DNA from: Thalassococcus halodurans
Lineage (GTDB): Bacteria; Pseudomonadota; Alphaproteobacteria; Rhodobacterales; Rhodobacteraceae
Direction of reading: 5' to 3'
Assembly: GCF_900108225.1 (NCBI RefSeq)
Contig: NZ_FNUZ01000001.1
Coordinates: 558,001-622,000, forward strand
DNA length: 64,000 bases
Position numbers and translations under genes: made by a program
Part shown: in pieces, positions 1-8,673 of the stretch
How the letters are laid out: every line of letters starts with the position of its first letter
Position numbering within the stretch: position 1 is the stretch's first letter
Notes under the pieces: model-generated
Told to the model about the DNA's origin: nothing
The model's database searches: none
The model's input: only the letters and a program-made list of their open reading frames with translations

Positions 1-1
1 C

Positions 2-544
2 CCCGGCCCCGGAAACGTTTTCTTTGCTGCCAACGGCGCCTACTTCGGCTTCAAGGCCACGATCCCCGCCAACACCGGCTATCATCTGGCCACCTTCGCC
101 ATCACAGCGGCAATAGGCTTCGGATTTGTCGCCGCCATGGATTTGGTGCCGCAGATTTTTGTCGCCATGAAGCTTGCCGGGTCGGCCTATGTCCTGTGGC
201 TCGCGTGGAAACTGTTCACAGCGGATGCTCTGAACGACCGGCAAACGGCGCGCCCCGCCACGCTCTGGGATGGTATCATCCTGCTGGTTCTGAACCCCAA
301 GGCCTATGTCATCATCGCCCTGATGTTCACCCAGTTCCTGACCAGCGACACAAACAATCAGACAGGCACGGTCCTGTTCATCACGGCGGTTTTCACCCTG
401 AACAATCTGATCGCGTTCTCGCTCTGGGCGCTCTTGGGCGACCGGATCGCCAAGGTATTCCACAGCCCCCACAGCGCACGCAGGCTCAACCGGGCCTTCG
501 GCGCAATCCTCGCCGCAGTCGCCCTCTGGATGCTTGTTGCCTGA
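2..544 (+). CDS. LysE/RhtB family amino-acid exporter, 5' end outside window
   Basis: This is the C-terminal 180 residues of a LysE/RhtB-type inner-membrane exporter, a family that pumps amino acids or related metabolites out of the cell. The frame is open from base 2. Its first visible residues (PGPGN followed by FFAANGAYFGF) match the family signature PGPN near the N-terminus, so only about 20-30 residues are missing. Hydrophobic segments follow near residues 30-60, 85-105, 120-145 and 158-178. An internal ATG at 137 would remove the signature and is not the true start. The substrate cannot be told from sequence. Confidence 0.85.
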   Translation, partial: PGPGNVFFAANGAYFGFKATIPANTGYHLATFAITAAIGFGFVAAMDLVPQIFVAMKLAGSAYVLWLAWKLFTADALNDRQTARPATLWDGIILLVLNPKAYVIIALMFTQFLTSDTNNQTGTVLFITAVFTLNNLIAFSLWALLGDRIAKVFHSPHSARRLNRAFGAILAAVALWMLVA

Positions 545-722
545 CGCCCGCCAAAGGCACCAAACCCGAGGGTCCGGCCAAAGGCCGCGGCCCGAGACAA
601 ACCTGTGCATGGGCCATCGGGCCCGCGCCCCTTTGGATCACGCCTGCACAGACCCTCTGCAAAGATAGCGGTTCACGTTATCGGAAAACGCACTACTCTT
701 TCCCCAAGCGGAAGGAGACCCC

Positions 723-1313
723 ATGCAAAAGATTCAAACCCAAGGCGTCCATCATATCACCATCATGGGCGCGGATAGGCAGACCAGCATCGATTTCTGG
801 GAAGGCGTGCTGGGCATGCCCTTCATCTTCGACCAGCCCAACCTCGACAATCCCGACGAAGGCCATCTTTATTTCGATCCCGGCGACGGGCGGCTGATCA
901 CCATTTTCACCAACGAAAGCCGCGAATCCGTCCACGACCGCACCCCGACCGATGCGGGCTGTGTGCATCATCTGGCGCTCAATGTCTCCAAAGCCAGTTG
1001 GAGCCAGGTGGTAAAACGCCTTGATGCCCGTGGCATTCCCCACTCCGGCCCCAAGGATCGCGGCTTTATGGACTCGATCTATTTCAAAGACCCACTCGGC
1101 TTTCTGATCGAACTGGCCTGCTACCGGTTCGAACCGCCCGAAGGCTGCCGCCATGCCGACGTGATGATCGAAGCCCACCGTATCCGTGTGGAGCGCGGCG
1201 ACTATAACATCGGCGAAGAACATCTGGCCGACGCCATCGAATTGCTCGTCACCCGCACGCAGCAGTCTTTGTCCGATGACCGCAGCCCCAAAGACCCGTA
1301 TAAACGCGGCTGA
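723..1313 (+). CDS. VOC family (glyoxalase/dioxygenase fold) protein
   Basis: The 196-aa protein has the vicinal oxygen chelate fold. An N-terminal beta-alpha-beta module opens with GVHHITI (residues 8-14), and a second module opens with VHHLALNV near residue 82 and ends in FLIELAC near residue 130. The His residues and the Glu of LIELA are in the places where VOC enzymes bind a divalent metal, so a metal-dependent lyase, isomerase or dioxygenase is likely. The ATG follows AAGGAGA. A charged tail of about 45 residues extends past the fold. It lies 21 bp before an aldo/keto reductase on the same strand. The substrate is unknown. Confidence 0.85.
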   Translation: MQKIQTQGVHHITIMGADRQTSIDFWEGVLGMPFIFDQPNLDNPDEGHLYFDPGDGRLITIFTNESRESVHDRTPTDAGCVHHLALNVSKASWSQVVKRLDARGIPHSGPKDRGFMDSIYFKDPLGFLIELACYRFEPPEGCRHADVMIEAHRIRVERGDYNIGEEHLADAIELLVTRTQQSLSDDRSPKDPYKRG

Positions 1314-1334
1314 CACCTGACACGGGGGACACCG

Positions 1335-2267
1335 ATGACCGACCTGACCACCGCAAACGGCACCGCCGTGCCGCGTTTCGCCTTTGGCACGATGCAATTC
1401 GGCGGCAAGGCCGACGCCACCCAAAGCGCCGAGATGTTCGATGCCTGCCGCAACGCGGGTATCACCCATTTCGACACGGCTTATGTCTATACCGGCGGTC
1501 AGTCGGAAACGATCCTTGGTGGGCTGATCAAGGATTGCCGAGACGACCTTTACATCGCGACCAAGGTCGCCATGGAAGGCCCCGCCACCCGTGCCAACAT
1601 CACCGCGCAATTCGACACCAGCCGCACACGGCTTGGGCTGGATATGATCGACCTGCTTTATATCCACATCTGGGACGATGACACCGATCTGTCGGAAACA
1701 TTCGAAACGCTGGCCGAGCTGCAATCCGCAGGCAAGATCCGCCACATCGGCGTGTCCAACTACGCCGCGTGGCAGGTGATGAAGGCCCAAGCCGTGGCGC
1801 AAACTTTCGGCACCCGCATCGATGTGCTTCAACCGATGTACAACCTTGTCAAACGTCAGGCCGAGGTCGAACTGCTGCCCATGTGCGCCGATCAGAACAT
1901 TCAGGCCGTGCCCTATTCGCCCCTCGGCGGCGGTCTGCTGACCGGCAAATACGTGGCCGGTGAAACAGGCCGGCTGACCGACGACGAACGCTACACCAAC
2001 CGTTACGCGGTGGACGAGATGCACAAGGCCGCGGCGCGTCTGGTCGAGATCGCCAATGATCTGGGCACCTCGCCTGCAACGCTGGCTGTGGCGTGGGTCG
2101 CGGCTCATCCGGCACAGCCTGCCCCGATCCTGTCGGCGCGGACTGTCGAGCAACTCCAGCCATCGCTCGCCGGTATGACCTTCGACATGACGCCAGAAAT
2201 CTATGCTCTCCTGTCCACGATTTACCCGACGCCCGCCCCCGCCACGGACCGGCTGGAAGAGGCCTGA
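1335..2267 (+). CDS. Aldo/keto reductase
   Basis: This is a 310-aa NAD(P)H-dependent oxidoreductase of the AKR superfamily ((beta/alpha)8 barrel, soluble). The catalytic tetrad is visible as D47 and Y52 (FDTAYVY), K77 (IATKV) and H111 (LLYIHIW). The later GVSNY motif and the C-terminal cofactor loop are also typical. ATG at 1335 follows GGGGGA. The stop codon directly abuts the start of the helicase gene (no intergenic base), so the two are translationally coupled, although no functional link between AKRs and this helicase is established. Confidence 0.9.
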   Translation: MTDLTTANGTAVPRFAFGTMQFGGKADATQSAEMFDACRNAGITHFDTAYVYTGGQSETILGGLIKDCRDDLYIATKVAMEGPATRANITAQFDTSRTRLGLDMIDLLYIHIWDDDTDLSETFETLAELQSAGKIRHIGVSNYAAWQVMKAQAVAQTFGTRIDVLQPMYNLVKRQAEVELLPMCADQNIQAVPYSPLGGGLLTGKYVAGETGRLTDDERYTNRYAVDEMHKAAARLVEIANDLGTSPATLAVAWVAAHPAQPAPILSARTVEQLQPSLAGMTFDMTPEIYALLSTIYPTPAPATDRLEEA

Positions 2268-4724
2268 TTGACCACCAACATCACCCCACGCACCCTGCCC
2301 GACAGCCTGCAACGCTGGTTCGACGCGAAAGGCTGGTCGCTGCACCCGCACCAGCAAGCAATGCTGGAACGGGCCGAAAACCCTGCGCTGTTGCTGATCG
2401 CGCCCACGGGCGGCGGCAAGACCTTGGCGGGCTTCCTGCCGACATTGGCCGAATTGGGCACCGACCCAGACGCGGGTCTGCACACGCTTTACGTCAGCCC
2501 GCTCAAGGCGCTGGCGTCTGACATCAAGCGCAACCTCGGAACCCCGATCGAAGGCGCAGGCCTGAACATTCGAGTCGAGGATCGCACAGGCGATACGCCC
2601 TCAAGCCGCAAGAAACGCCAACGCGCGGACCCACCCCATATCCTGCTGACTACGCCTGAAAGCCTTGCGCTGCTGACCAGCTACGAAGACGCGCCGCGCA
2701 TGTTCAAAGGGCTGCAGCGCGTGATCGTGGATGAAATCCATGCGCTGGCCGAAAGCAAGCGGGGCGATCAGTTGATGCTGGCCTTGGCACGGCTGCAAAC
2801 GCTGTGCCCTGATCTACGGCGCGTCGGGTTGTCGGCGACCGTGGATGACCCGCAGCAAATCGCGCATTTACTCGCCCGCCATCCAGACCCTTGCGACATC
2901 CTTCTGGCCGATCCCGGCCCTGATCCTGACATCCAGATGCTGGTCACGGACGAGGCCCCGCCATGGTCCGGCGGCGGCGCGAAATACGCCATTCCGGCGG
3001 TGTTGGAGCAGGTCAAGAAACACAAGACCACGCTGATCTTTCACAACACCCGCGCACAAGCCGAGCTGTTCTTTCACAACCTCTGGCTCGCCAACGAAGA
3101 CGCGCTGCCCATCGGCATTCACCACGGGTCACTGGACCGTGACCAGCGCGAAAAGGTCGAGGCCGCGATGGTGCGCGGCGATCTGCGGGCGATTGTCTGC
3201 ACAGGCAGCCTTGATCTGGGCATTGACTGGGGCGATGTCGATCTGGTCATTCAGGTGGGCGCGCCGAAAAACGTCAAACGTCTGGTCCAGCGGATCGGGC
3301 GGGCCAACCACCGCTATAACGCACCCTCCAAGGCGCTTCTGGTGCCTGCCAACCGGTTTGAGGTGGTCGAATGCATCGCCGCGCTTGAAGCCGTGAAGGC
3401 GCATGATCTGGACGGTGACACGCGCGGGGCGGGACCGCGTGACGTGCTGTGCCAACACATCCTGATCGCCGCCGCCAGCGGGCCGTTCGATGCCGACGCG
3501 CTGTATGCCGAGATGACAAGCGCGGGGGCCTATTCGGACCTAAGCCGCGCCAGCTTTGACGCGTGTCTGGATTTCTGCGCCACGGGGGGCTACGCGCTGC
3601 GGGCCTATGACCAATGGCAGCGCATCCGCCAGCGTCCCGACGGTCTGTGGGAACTGCGCGATCCTCGGTCTGCTGTGCGCATCCGGCAGAACATCGGCAC
3701 CATTCAGGACAGCGACACGCTCAAGGTCAAATGGCGCGGTCGCGGTGGCGCGCCCTTGGGCGAGGTCGAAGAGGGCTTTGCCGCCTCACTGACCCCCGGC
3801 GACACCTTTCTGATCGGCGGGCAGATCGTGCGCTACGAAGGGCTGCGTGACATGGTCGTGCAGGTCACGCGCGATGCGAAAAAGAAACCCAAGATCGCGA
3901 CGTTCATGGGCACGAAATTCGCGACGTCCACTCAGCTGTCACAGCGTATACTCAGGATATTCCAGCAAGACGACTGGCCCGCCCTGCCGCCCCACACCCG
4001 CGACTGGCTGCACCTGCAGCGGGACGTGTCACAACTGCCGCAGCCGGGCCGACTGCTGATCGAAAGCTTTCCGCATGACGGACGTGAACAGTTGGTCGTG
4101 TATGGGTTTGCGGGCCGCAACGCGCAGCAAACTCTGGGTCTTTTGTTGACCAAACGGATGGAGGAAGAGGGACTGGCCCCAATGGGCTTTGTCGCCACGG
4201 ACTATGCCACGCTGATCTGGGGGCTGGATGCGGTGACAGACCCGCGCCCGCTGTTCGATCTGGAGCGGCTTGAAGCCGGTTTGGACGGCTGGCTGGCGGG
4301 CAATGCGGTGATGAAACGCACCTTCCGCGCCTCTGCCACGATTGCAGGGCTGATCGAACGACAGGTGGGCGGCCAGCGCAAATCGGGCCGGCAGGCGACG
4401 ATGTCATCTGACATCCTGTACGACACGCTGGTGCGCTACGACCCCGACCACCTGTTGCTGCAAATCACGCGGGAAGAGGCGATGCGCGGCTTGGTCGACT
4501 TCGACCGGATCCGCGACATGTGCCAGCGTGTGGGCGACCGGATCGACCTGCTGCGCCTGACCCGCGTCACGCCCTTGGCCGCGCCCTTGTTCCTTGAACC
4601 CGGCCGCGTGCCGATCAACGGAGAGGCCGACGAACGCCTGCTAGAGGAAGAGGTCACACGCCTGATGGATGAAAGCGGGTTGAACCAGATCGAGGTCAAA
4701 CCAAGCTGGCGCGTGCCTTACTAA
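2268..4724 (+). CDS. Ligase-associated DNA damage response DEXH-box helicase (Lhr-like)
   Basis: The 818-aa superfamily 2 helicase is of the Lhr-C type that normally sits with an ATP-dependent DNA ligase, a beta-CASP-like exonuclease and the PdeM phosphoesterase. Visible motifs are Walker A APTGGGKT (residues 45-52), DEIH (155-158), SAT near 192 and a motif VI region QRIGRANHR near 345. The long C-terminal half matches the Lhr winged-helix and core extension in length. The start is a TTG placed immediately after the preceding TGA. This choice fits the family N-terminus (LPDSLQRWF...HPHQ), and no in-frame ATG exists nearby. The ligase and exonuclease partners are not in this window. Confidence 0.92.
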   Translation: MTTNITPRTLPDSLQRWFDAKGWSLHPHQQAMLERAENPALLLIAPTGGGKTLAGFLPTLAELGTDPDAGLHTLYVSPLKALASDIKRNLGTPIEGAGLNIRVEDRTGDTPSSRKKRQRADPPHILLTTPESLALLTSYEDAPRMFKGLQRVIVDEIHALAESKRGDQLMLALARLQTLCPDLRRVGLSATVDDPQQIAHLLARHPDPCDILLADPGPDPDIQMLVTDEAPPWSGGGAKYAIPAVLEQVKKHKTTLIFHNTRAQAELFFHNLWLANEDALPIGIHHGSLDRDQREKVEAAMVRGDLRAIVCTGSLDLGIDWGDVDLVIQVGAPKNVKRLVQRIGRANHRYNAPSKALLVPANRFEVVECIAALEAVKAHDLDGDTRGAGPRDVLCQHILIAAASGPFDADALYAEMTSAGAYSDLSRASFDACLDFCATGGYALRAYDQWQRIRQRPDGLWELRDPRSAVRIRQNIGTIQDSDTLKVKWRGRGGAPLGEVEEGFAASLTPGDTFLIGGQIVRYEGLRDMVVQVTRDAKKKPKIATFMGTKFATSTQLSQRILRIFQQDDWPALPPHTRDWLHLQRDVSQLPQPGRLLIESFPHDGREQLVVYGFAGRNAQQTLGLLLTKRMEEEGLAPMGFVATDYATLIWGLDAVTDPRPLFDLERLEAGLDGWLAGNAVMKRTFRASATIAGLIERQVGGQRKSGRQATMSSDILYDTLVRYDPDHLLLQITREEAMRGLVDFDRIRDMCQRVGDRIDLLRLTRVTPLAAPLFLEPGRVPINGEADERLLEEEVTRLMDESGLNQIEVKPSWRVPY

Positions 4725-4763
4725 GCGATTGCCAAAGCGTGCCGCCTGAGGCATGAACAAAGC

Positions 4764-5438
4764 ATGAACCACCATGCCTTCACCTTCAACAATGCAGCAC
4801 TTTGCGCGCTGGGATCAGGCGCGCTTTTCTGGCCCGATCAGCGGCTGTTGGTGGTGTCCGATCTGCATTTCGGCAAATCCGAACGGCTGTCGGCGGTAGG
4901 TGGCGCGCAACTGCCCCCTTATGACACGCGCGATACGCTGACACGGCTGGAAGCAGACCTTGAGGCGACGGGTGCGCGGCAGGTGATCTGCCTTGGCGAC
5001 AGCTTTGACGCGCCGGATATCGGAAGCGCGCTGCCGCAAGAGGAACTGCTGTGGATCACCCGTTTGCAGGCAGGGCGGGATTGGGTGTGGATCGAGGGCA
5101 ACCATGATCCGGGGCCTGTGGGGATCGGCGGCACCCATGTCAAAGACCTACAACTGGACCCGCTGGTGTTCCGGCACATTGCGACCGTTGGGGCCACCTG
5201 TGAAATATCGGGGCACTATCACCCCAAGGCCCGTCTGCCACTGCGCGGGCGTTTGATCAGCAGGCCCTGTTTCCTCGTGGACAAGGACAGGATCGTGATG
5301 CCGGCCTATGGCACCTACACCGGCGGTCTGCGCAGCGACAGCGCGGCGCTGTGTGGATTGATGGCACCCGATGCCATGGCGATCCTGACCGGTAAGACAC
5401 CGGCCGCCATCCCGATGCCCCGCGCGGCCCTTGCCTAA
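4764..5438 (+). CDS. pdeM: Ligase-associated DNA damage response endonuclease PdeM
   Basis: This 224-aa calcineurin-like metallophosphoesterase belongs to the PdeM family paired with Lhr-type helicases. The metal-binding blocks run in order: DLHFGKSE near residue 32, GDSFD near 77, GNHD near 111 and GHYHP near 150. These are the bimetal ligands of the fold. It starts 39 bp after the helicase. An ATG 11 bp upstream opens a frame that stops after four codons, so the 4764 ATG is the start. Pairing with the helicase supports a role in DNA repair. Confidence 0.9.
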   Translation: MNHHAFTFNNAALCALGSGALFWPDQRLLVVSDLHFGKSERLSAVGGAQLPPYDTRDTLTRLEADLEATGARQVICLGDSFDAPDIGSALPQEELLWITRLQAGRDWVWIEGNHDPGPVGIGGTHVKDLQLDPLVFRHIATVGATCEISGHYHPKARLPLRGRLISRPCFLVDKDRIVMPAYGTYTGGLRSDSAALCGLMAPDAMAILTGKTPAAIPMPRAALA

Positions 5439-5465
5439 GTCGTTGCCCCGTGATCCAGTGCGGGC

Positions 5466-5885
5466 ATGGAACAGATCAGACAGAAAATCCGCGACAGCTT
5501 TGCCCGCCAATCCATGATGGGCACCTTGGGTGCTGAATTGGGCAGTATCGAAAAAGGCCGTGTCGAGATCACCGCGCGGATTGGCGACCATATCCGGCAA
5601 CAGCACGGCTATGCCCATGCGGGGCTGACCTTTTCCATCGGGGACAGCGCGGCGGGTTATTCGGCGCTGACCGTGATCCCCGAAGATCAGGAAGTCGTCA
5701 CCTCGGAAATGAAGATCCACCTGCTGGCCCCTGCCCGCGGCACATCCTTGATTGCGCGCGGCAACGTTGTGAAAGGCGGACGGCGTTTAGTGATCGTGAC
5801 GGCGGATGTTTATGCGGTGGAGGACGGGCAGGAAACCCACGTGGCCCTGCTGTCAGGAACGATGGTGCCTGTGCCAGCGGGGTAA
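5466..5885 (+). CDS. PaaI family hotdog-fold thioesterase
   Basis: The 139-aa single-domain hotdog protein resembles PaaI/YbgC-like acyl-CoA thioesterases. The segment QQHGYAHAG near residue 40 is the PaaI-type catalytic turn (HGG in the classic family), and the following helix with GDSAAGYSA and the strand SEMKIHLLAPA complete the fold. It lies 27 bp after pdeM on the same strand and may be co-transcribed with it. Its substrate is not predictable. The next gene converges on it. Confidence 0.85.
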   Translation: MEQIRQKIRDSFARQSMMGTLGAELGSIEKGRVEITARIGDHIRQQHGYAHAGLTFSIGDSAAGYSALTVIPEDQEVVTSEMKIHLLAPARGTSLIARGNVVKGGRRLVIVTADVYAVEDGQETHVALLSGTMVPVPAG

Positions 5886-5895
5886 GATTGGGACG

Positions 5896-5917
5896 AACGG
5901 CATCTCGTTTTGCCGTT
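5896..5917. other. Hairpin in convergent gap (possible weak terminator)
   Basis: AACGGCA at 5896-5902 and TGCCGTT at 5911-5917 form a perfect 7-bp stem with an 8-nt loop just after the thioesterase stop. No clear T-run follows on either strand, so termination is a guess. Confidence 0.3.
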
Positions 5918-6032
5918 AAAATTGGCTCGTCGTATGGACATAGCCCCAACTCAGGCCCGCGAACCTTTGAGCCGCGTTTATTAAGGATCGTTGAAGGCAG
6001 ATTGGCACCTGCCTTCTGATCAATCACTGGGC

Positions 6033-6623
6033 TTAGGCCGCTTTCACCAAGGCAAACCCGATGTTTGCGCCATGGCCCAACCCATAGCCCAATTGGATCA
6101 TCAACTCAGCCATCGGTTCAAGATAGCGGGCATTGCTGAGCGGCCCGCTTTCAATCGCGACCAACCCCAAACCATCGATGAATGACACAACCTTTGCCAG
6201 TGCATCCGCATCGTTTCCTGCAACATAGACGGGAACCGGAGACGCAACCCCTGCGACCTGCCCCTTTAGAAGATCGGCAAACACAGTGTTGAAGGCTTTG
6301 ACAACCCGCGCCCCTGGCACCATGTCGGCAAGCACCTCGCCCGCCGAGGTTTCATGCCCGATCGTTAGGCTCATGTAGTCCGGAGCAAGCGGGTTGGTGA
6401 CGTCGATTAGCACCTTCCCATCAAGCGCATCTTGAACTTCAGCGTTGCCCAATATTTGCTTTGCGGGACCAAAATGAAGCGCAAGAACAACCAGATCTGC
6501 GTCGGCTATGGCGGCAACTGCATTTCCATCCTGCCCCACAACAGTAACATCATGCCCTGCTTTTCGGCTGAGTTCGGCGATAGGCGCGCCCATATTTCCG
6601 CGACCTAGAACGGTTACTTTCAT
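6033..6623 (-). CDS. NADPH-dependent F420-reductase-like NAD(P)-binding oxidoreductase
   Basis: The 196-aa Rossmann protein opens with KVTVLGRGNMG, a GxGxxG dinucleotide loop, and carries VIDVTNPL and VVKAFNT blocks typical of the F420_oxidored family (NADPH:F420 reductase and its relatives outside F420-using organisms). ATG at 6623 sits 7 nt after GGAG and is preferred over an in-frame GTG directly upstream. It is divergent from an AraC regulator with a 116-bp shared control region, so control by that regulator is likely. Roseobacters do not generally make F420, so the real hydride acceptor is unknown. Confidence 0.85.
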   Translation of the reverse strand: MKVTVLGRGNMGAPIAELSRKAGHDVTVVGQDGNAVAAIADADLVVLALHFGPAKQILGNAEVQDALDGKVLIDVTNPLAPDYMSLTIGHETSAGEVLADMVPGARVVKAFNTVFADLLKGQVAGVASPVPVYVAGNDADALAKVVSFIDGLGLVAIESGPLSNARYLEPMAELMIQLGYGLGHGANIGFALVKAA

Positions 6624-6643
6624 CACTCTTCTCCATTGTTGCG

Positions 6644-6700
6644 ATGTTGATAGCCAACATGTAGCGACAGACGGATTGGCATTCTTTCCGCTTTATGCCA
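6644..6700. promoter_or_regulatory. Paired inverted repeats in divergent control region
   Basis: Two palindromes lie between the divergent oxidoreductase and AraC genes. The first is ATGTTG-N5-CAACAT (6644-6660). The second is TGGCAT-N12-ATGCCA (6677-6700). They are candidate operators for the adjacent AraC-type regulator. This assignment rests on position and symmetry only. Confidence 0.35.
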
Positions 6701-6739
6701 TTCAATATGGAATTTCTGCCAAATCAGATTGTGTGAAAC

Positions 6740-7489
6740 ATGCGGATAGATCCGGACCGGACTGCAATGCAGATATTCGTTCTGAAAGAACGCTATCTGC
6801 ACATCCGTGTCCCCTTTCACCGCCATCGCCGCGCCCAGCTTATTCATGTCAGCCAAGGCACGCTTACGGTGGCAACACAGGCACACCAATGGACAATTCC
6901 GCCTCAACGGGGGGTGTGGATTGCGCCGGGAACAAAACATCGCATCACGTCTGGGACACCCTTTGTCCTGACCACGTGCTACATCGAACCCGAGCTTTTT
7001 GGTTCCCAGCAAGAAGGGATCGTCGCGATTGATGCGCTGACACACGCGTTACTGCCCGAAGTCGCAGAACTTGGGTCAGAATGGTCGGCCCCCGAGGCCA
7101 AGCGCCTTGCCGCAGTATTGCTGGACAGGCTTGCTGCCTTGCCAACCCCCGATGTGGGCTTACCTATCGCGTCAACAGGCCCCCTGCTGCGATTGGTGCA
7201 AACACTTTTGGACAATCCGGAAACGCCTGAACCGCTGTCGATCCTTGCGCCGAGAGCAGGGCTCAGCGAACGTTCGGCAGCTAGACAATTCAAAGCAGAA
7301 TTCGGCATGTCATTTGGCGTGTGGCGGCGTCAACTTCGCCTGCAAACAGCGCTTGCGCGTCTTGGCGAAGGACTGTCCGTTACTCAAACGGCGTTTGAGG
7401 TCGGATACAAAGACGTGTCTTCATTTATCACCGCGTTTCGGGCCCAATACGGAGCGTCGCCCGGTCAGATTTTTCGCGATCATGCGTGA
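6740..7489 (+). CDS. AraC family transcriptional regulator
   Basis: The 249-aa protein has an N-terminal cupin-like sensor (residues about 10-95, with HRHRRAQLIHVSQG and the IAPGTKH turn) and a C-terminal pair of AraC helix-turn-helices (about 155-249, including ALARLGEGLSVTQTAFEVGY and the FRAQYGASPGQ signature). It probably controls the divergent oxidoreductase gene. No good Shine-Dalgarno sequence precedes the ATG. The nearest in-frame alternative would start a few codons later. Confidence 0.9.
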   Translation: MRIDPDRTAMQIFVLKERYLHIRVPFHRHRRAQLIHVSQGTLTVATQAHQWTIPPQRGVWIAPGTKHRITSGTPFVLTTCYIEPELFGSQQEGIVAIDALTHALLPEVAELGSEWSAPEAKRLAAVLLDRLAALPTPDVGLPIASTGPLLRLVQTLLDNPETPEPLSILAPRAGLSERSAARQFKAEFGMSFGVWRRQLRLQTALARLGEGLSVTQTAFEVGYKDVSSFITAFRAQYGASPGQIFRDHA

Positions 7490-7573
7490 AAAATTGCGGC
7501 GTTCGACAAAGTGGGGAACCTTGGGGACGATCAACCGATGGCAAATTGGAGCTATGTCGGACCAGACGAAAAG

Positions 7574-8026
7574 CTAGCGGGACCACCAAGGCCCTTCGCC
7601 ATCGTCGTCACCGAACTCATCATCAAAATAAAAGTCGCAGTCTAGGGTTACACCGAAATAGGCTGCGGTTGCGAAGTGCCCAGATGCTATTTGAAACTTG
7701 TCATGGCGCGTGTTGAAGACGCCCACACAGGAAACGCCGCGTTCCATATAGTCGGGCAATCGGATGATCTGTTCGCGGTGAACCGAGAGGCGGCGCCACA
7801 GGGCTTTGAGATGATCATCTATTGGTTTTCCATGTTCGACACCGCTGAGCATCGTCCACCGCGAAAAATCGTAGGTTCCTTTGTTTGAGGGACGTGCATC
7901 ACCTTTTGACCAACAACGCCCGTCGCCTGCCATGCCCATGAGGCTTTCGATCTGATCGAGTGGGCCGGAGGATGTGATTGTGAAATAGGCGTAGCTATCA
8001 CGCTCGGCTGACATCGGCTCGCTCAT
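7574..8026 (-). CDS. DUF4279 domain-containing protein
   Basis: The 150-aa soluble protein has the pattern of DUF4279: an N-terminal strand SYAYFTITSSG, a conserved GD within WSKGDAR near residue 43 and an FSRWTM strand. It ends in an acidic tail (EFGDDDGEG) and WW. The function of DUF4279 is not established. A second ATG at codon 5 is an equally possible start. It is followed by a MOSC gene on the same strand after about 30 bp. Confidence 0.65.
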   Translation of the reverse strand: MSEPMSAERDSYAYFTITSSGPLDQIESLMGMAGDGRCWSKGDARPSNKGTYDFSRWTMLSGVEHGKPIDDHLKALWRRLSVHREQIIRLPDYMERGVSCVGVFNTRHDKFQIASGHFATAAYFGVTLDCDFYFDDEFGDDDGEGPWWSR

Positions 8027-8059
8027 TTGACCACAGCCTTTTTCAACAACATTCGCCCC

Positions 8060-8653
8060 TCAAAGCACGCTCTCGATATGCGCCCAGATGGGTTGGTGGG
8101 GGATGTGCAGTTGCAGGTCTTCGCCCAGCCGCAGGTGGCCGGGCCGCTCTACCCAGGCGGTGATGCCGCGTTTGCCCCGTGCGGCGGCGGCAAAGCGTTT
8201 GCCGAAGCCTTCGTGTTCGCGCTCAATCTCGCGCGCGGGGAAACCGCAGGGGCGGTTTTCCATGTCGACGACCAGCATACCGCCATCGGCCAGTTGCAGC
8301 CGCGATGACGGCGGGATGTGCGAGAAGTTGGGGATGCCTTCGACCACCATCGTCGCGCCCAGCCATTCCGGCGCGATTTGGGTCATGCCCATGGCCTCGG
8401 CGATCTGCGTCAGTTCCTCGGCCGAGACGATGGAGAGTTGCCGGACGTTCCGGATTTCCGTTCCGCGCGGGTACTGCTTCAGAAGACGGCTGCACGACGG
8501 GCGGTTGATGCCTGCGTGGCTGTCAGCGGCGACACCCTCCCATGTCAGTTCCAGATGGTCACAAGGGGCCGAGCGGATGCTGTCGGGTGTGGGTGTGACG
8601 GTGCCCAGCCATGTGGTGCGGGCGTTATATTGCGTAGGCTTCAATGCGGGCAT
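8060..8653 (-). CDS. MOSC domain-containing protein
   Basis: The 197-aa protein matches a stand-alone MOSC domain, the fold shared with molybdenum-cofactor sulfurase C-termini and YiiM. The predicted beta-barrel includes EIRNVRQLSIVS near residue 66 and WLGATMVVEGIPNFSHIPPSSRL near 98-120, and the sequence CGFPAREIE near 137 carries the conserved Cys expected to carry sulfur. Family members transfer sulfur to or bind molybdenum cofactor. The partner here is unknown. Confidence 0.85.
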   Translation of the reverse strand: MPALKPTQYNARTTWLGTVTPTPDSIRSAPCDHLELTWEGVAADSHAGINRPSCSRLLKQYPRGTEIRNVRQLSIVSAEELTQIAEAMGMTQIAPEWLGATMVVEGIPNFSHIPPSSRLQLADGGMLVVDMENRPCGFPAREIEREHEGFGKRFAAAARGKRGITAWVERPGHLRLGEDLQLHIPHQPIWAHIESVL

Positions 8654-8673
8654 GAGACTGCCTTTGGAAATGC

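Noticed and set aside
693-2483. 596-codon minus-strand frame across the VOC and aldo/keto reductase genes
   Set aside because: It is a shadow of two well-recognised plus-strand genes, with His/Gly/Gln-rich sequence and no ribosome site.
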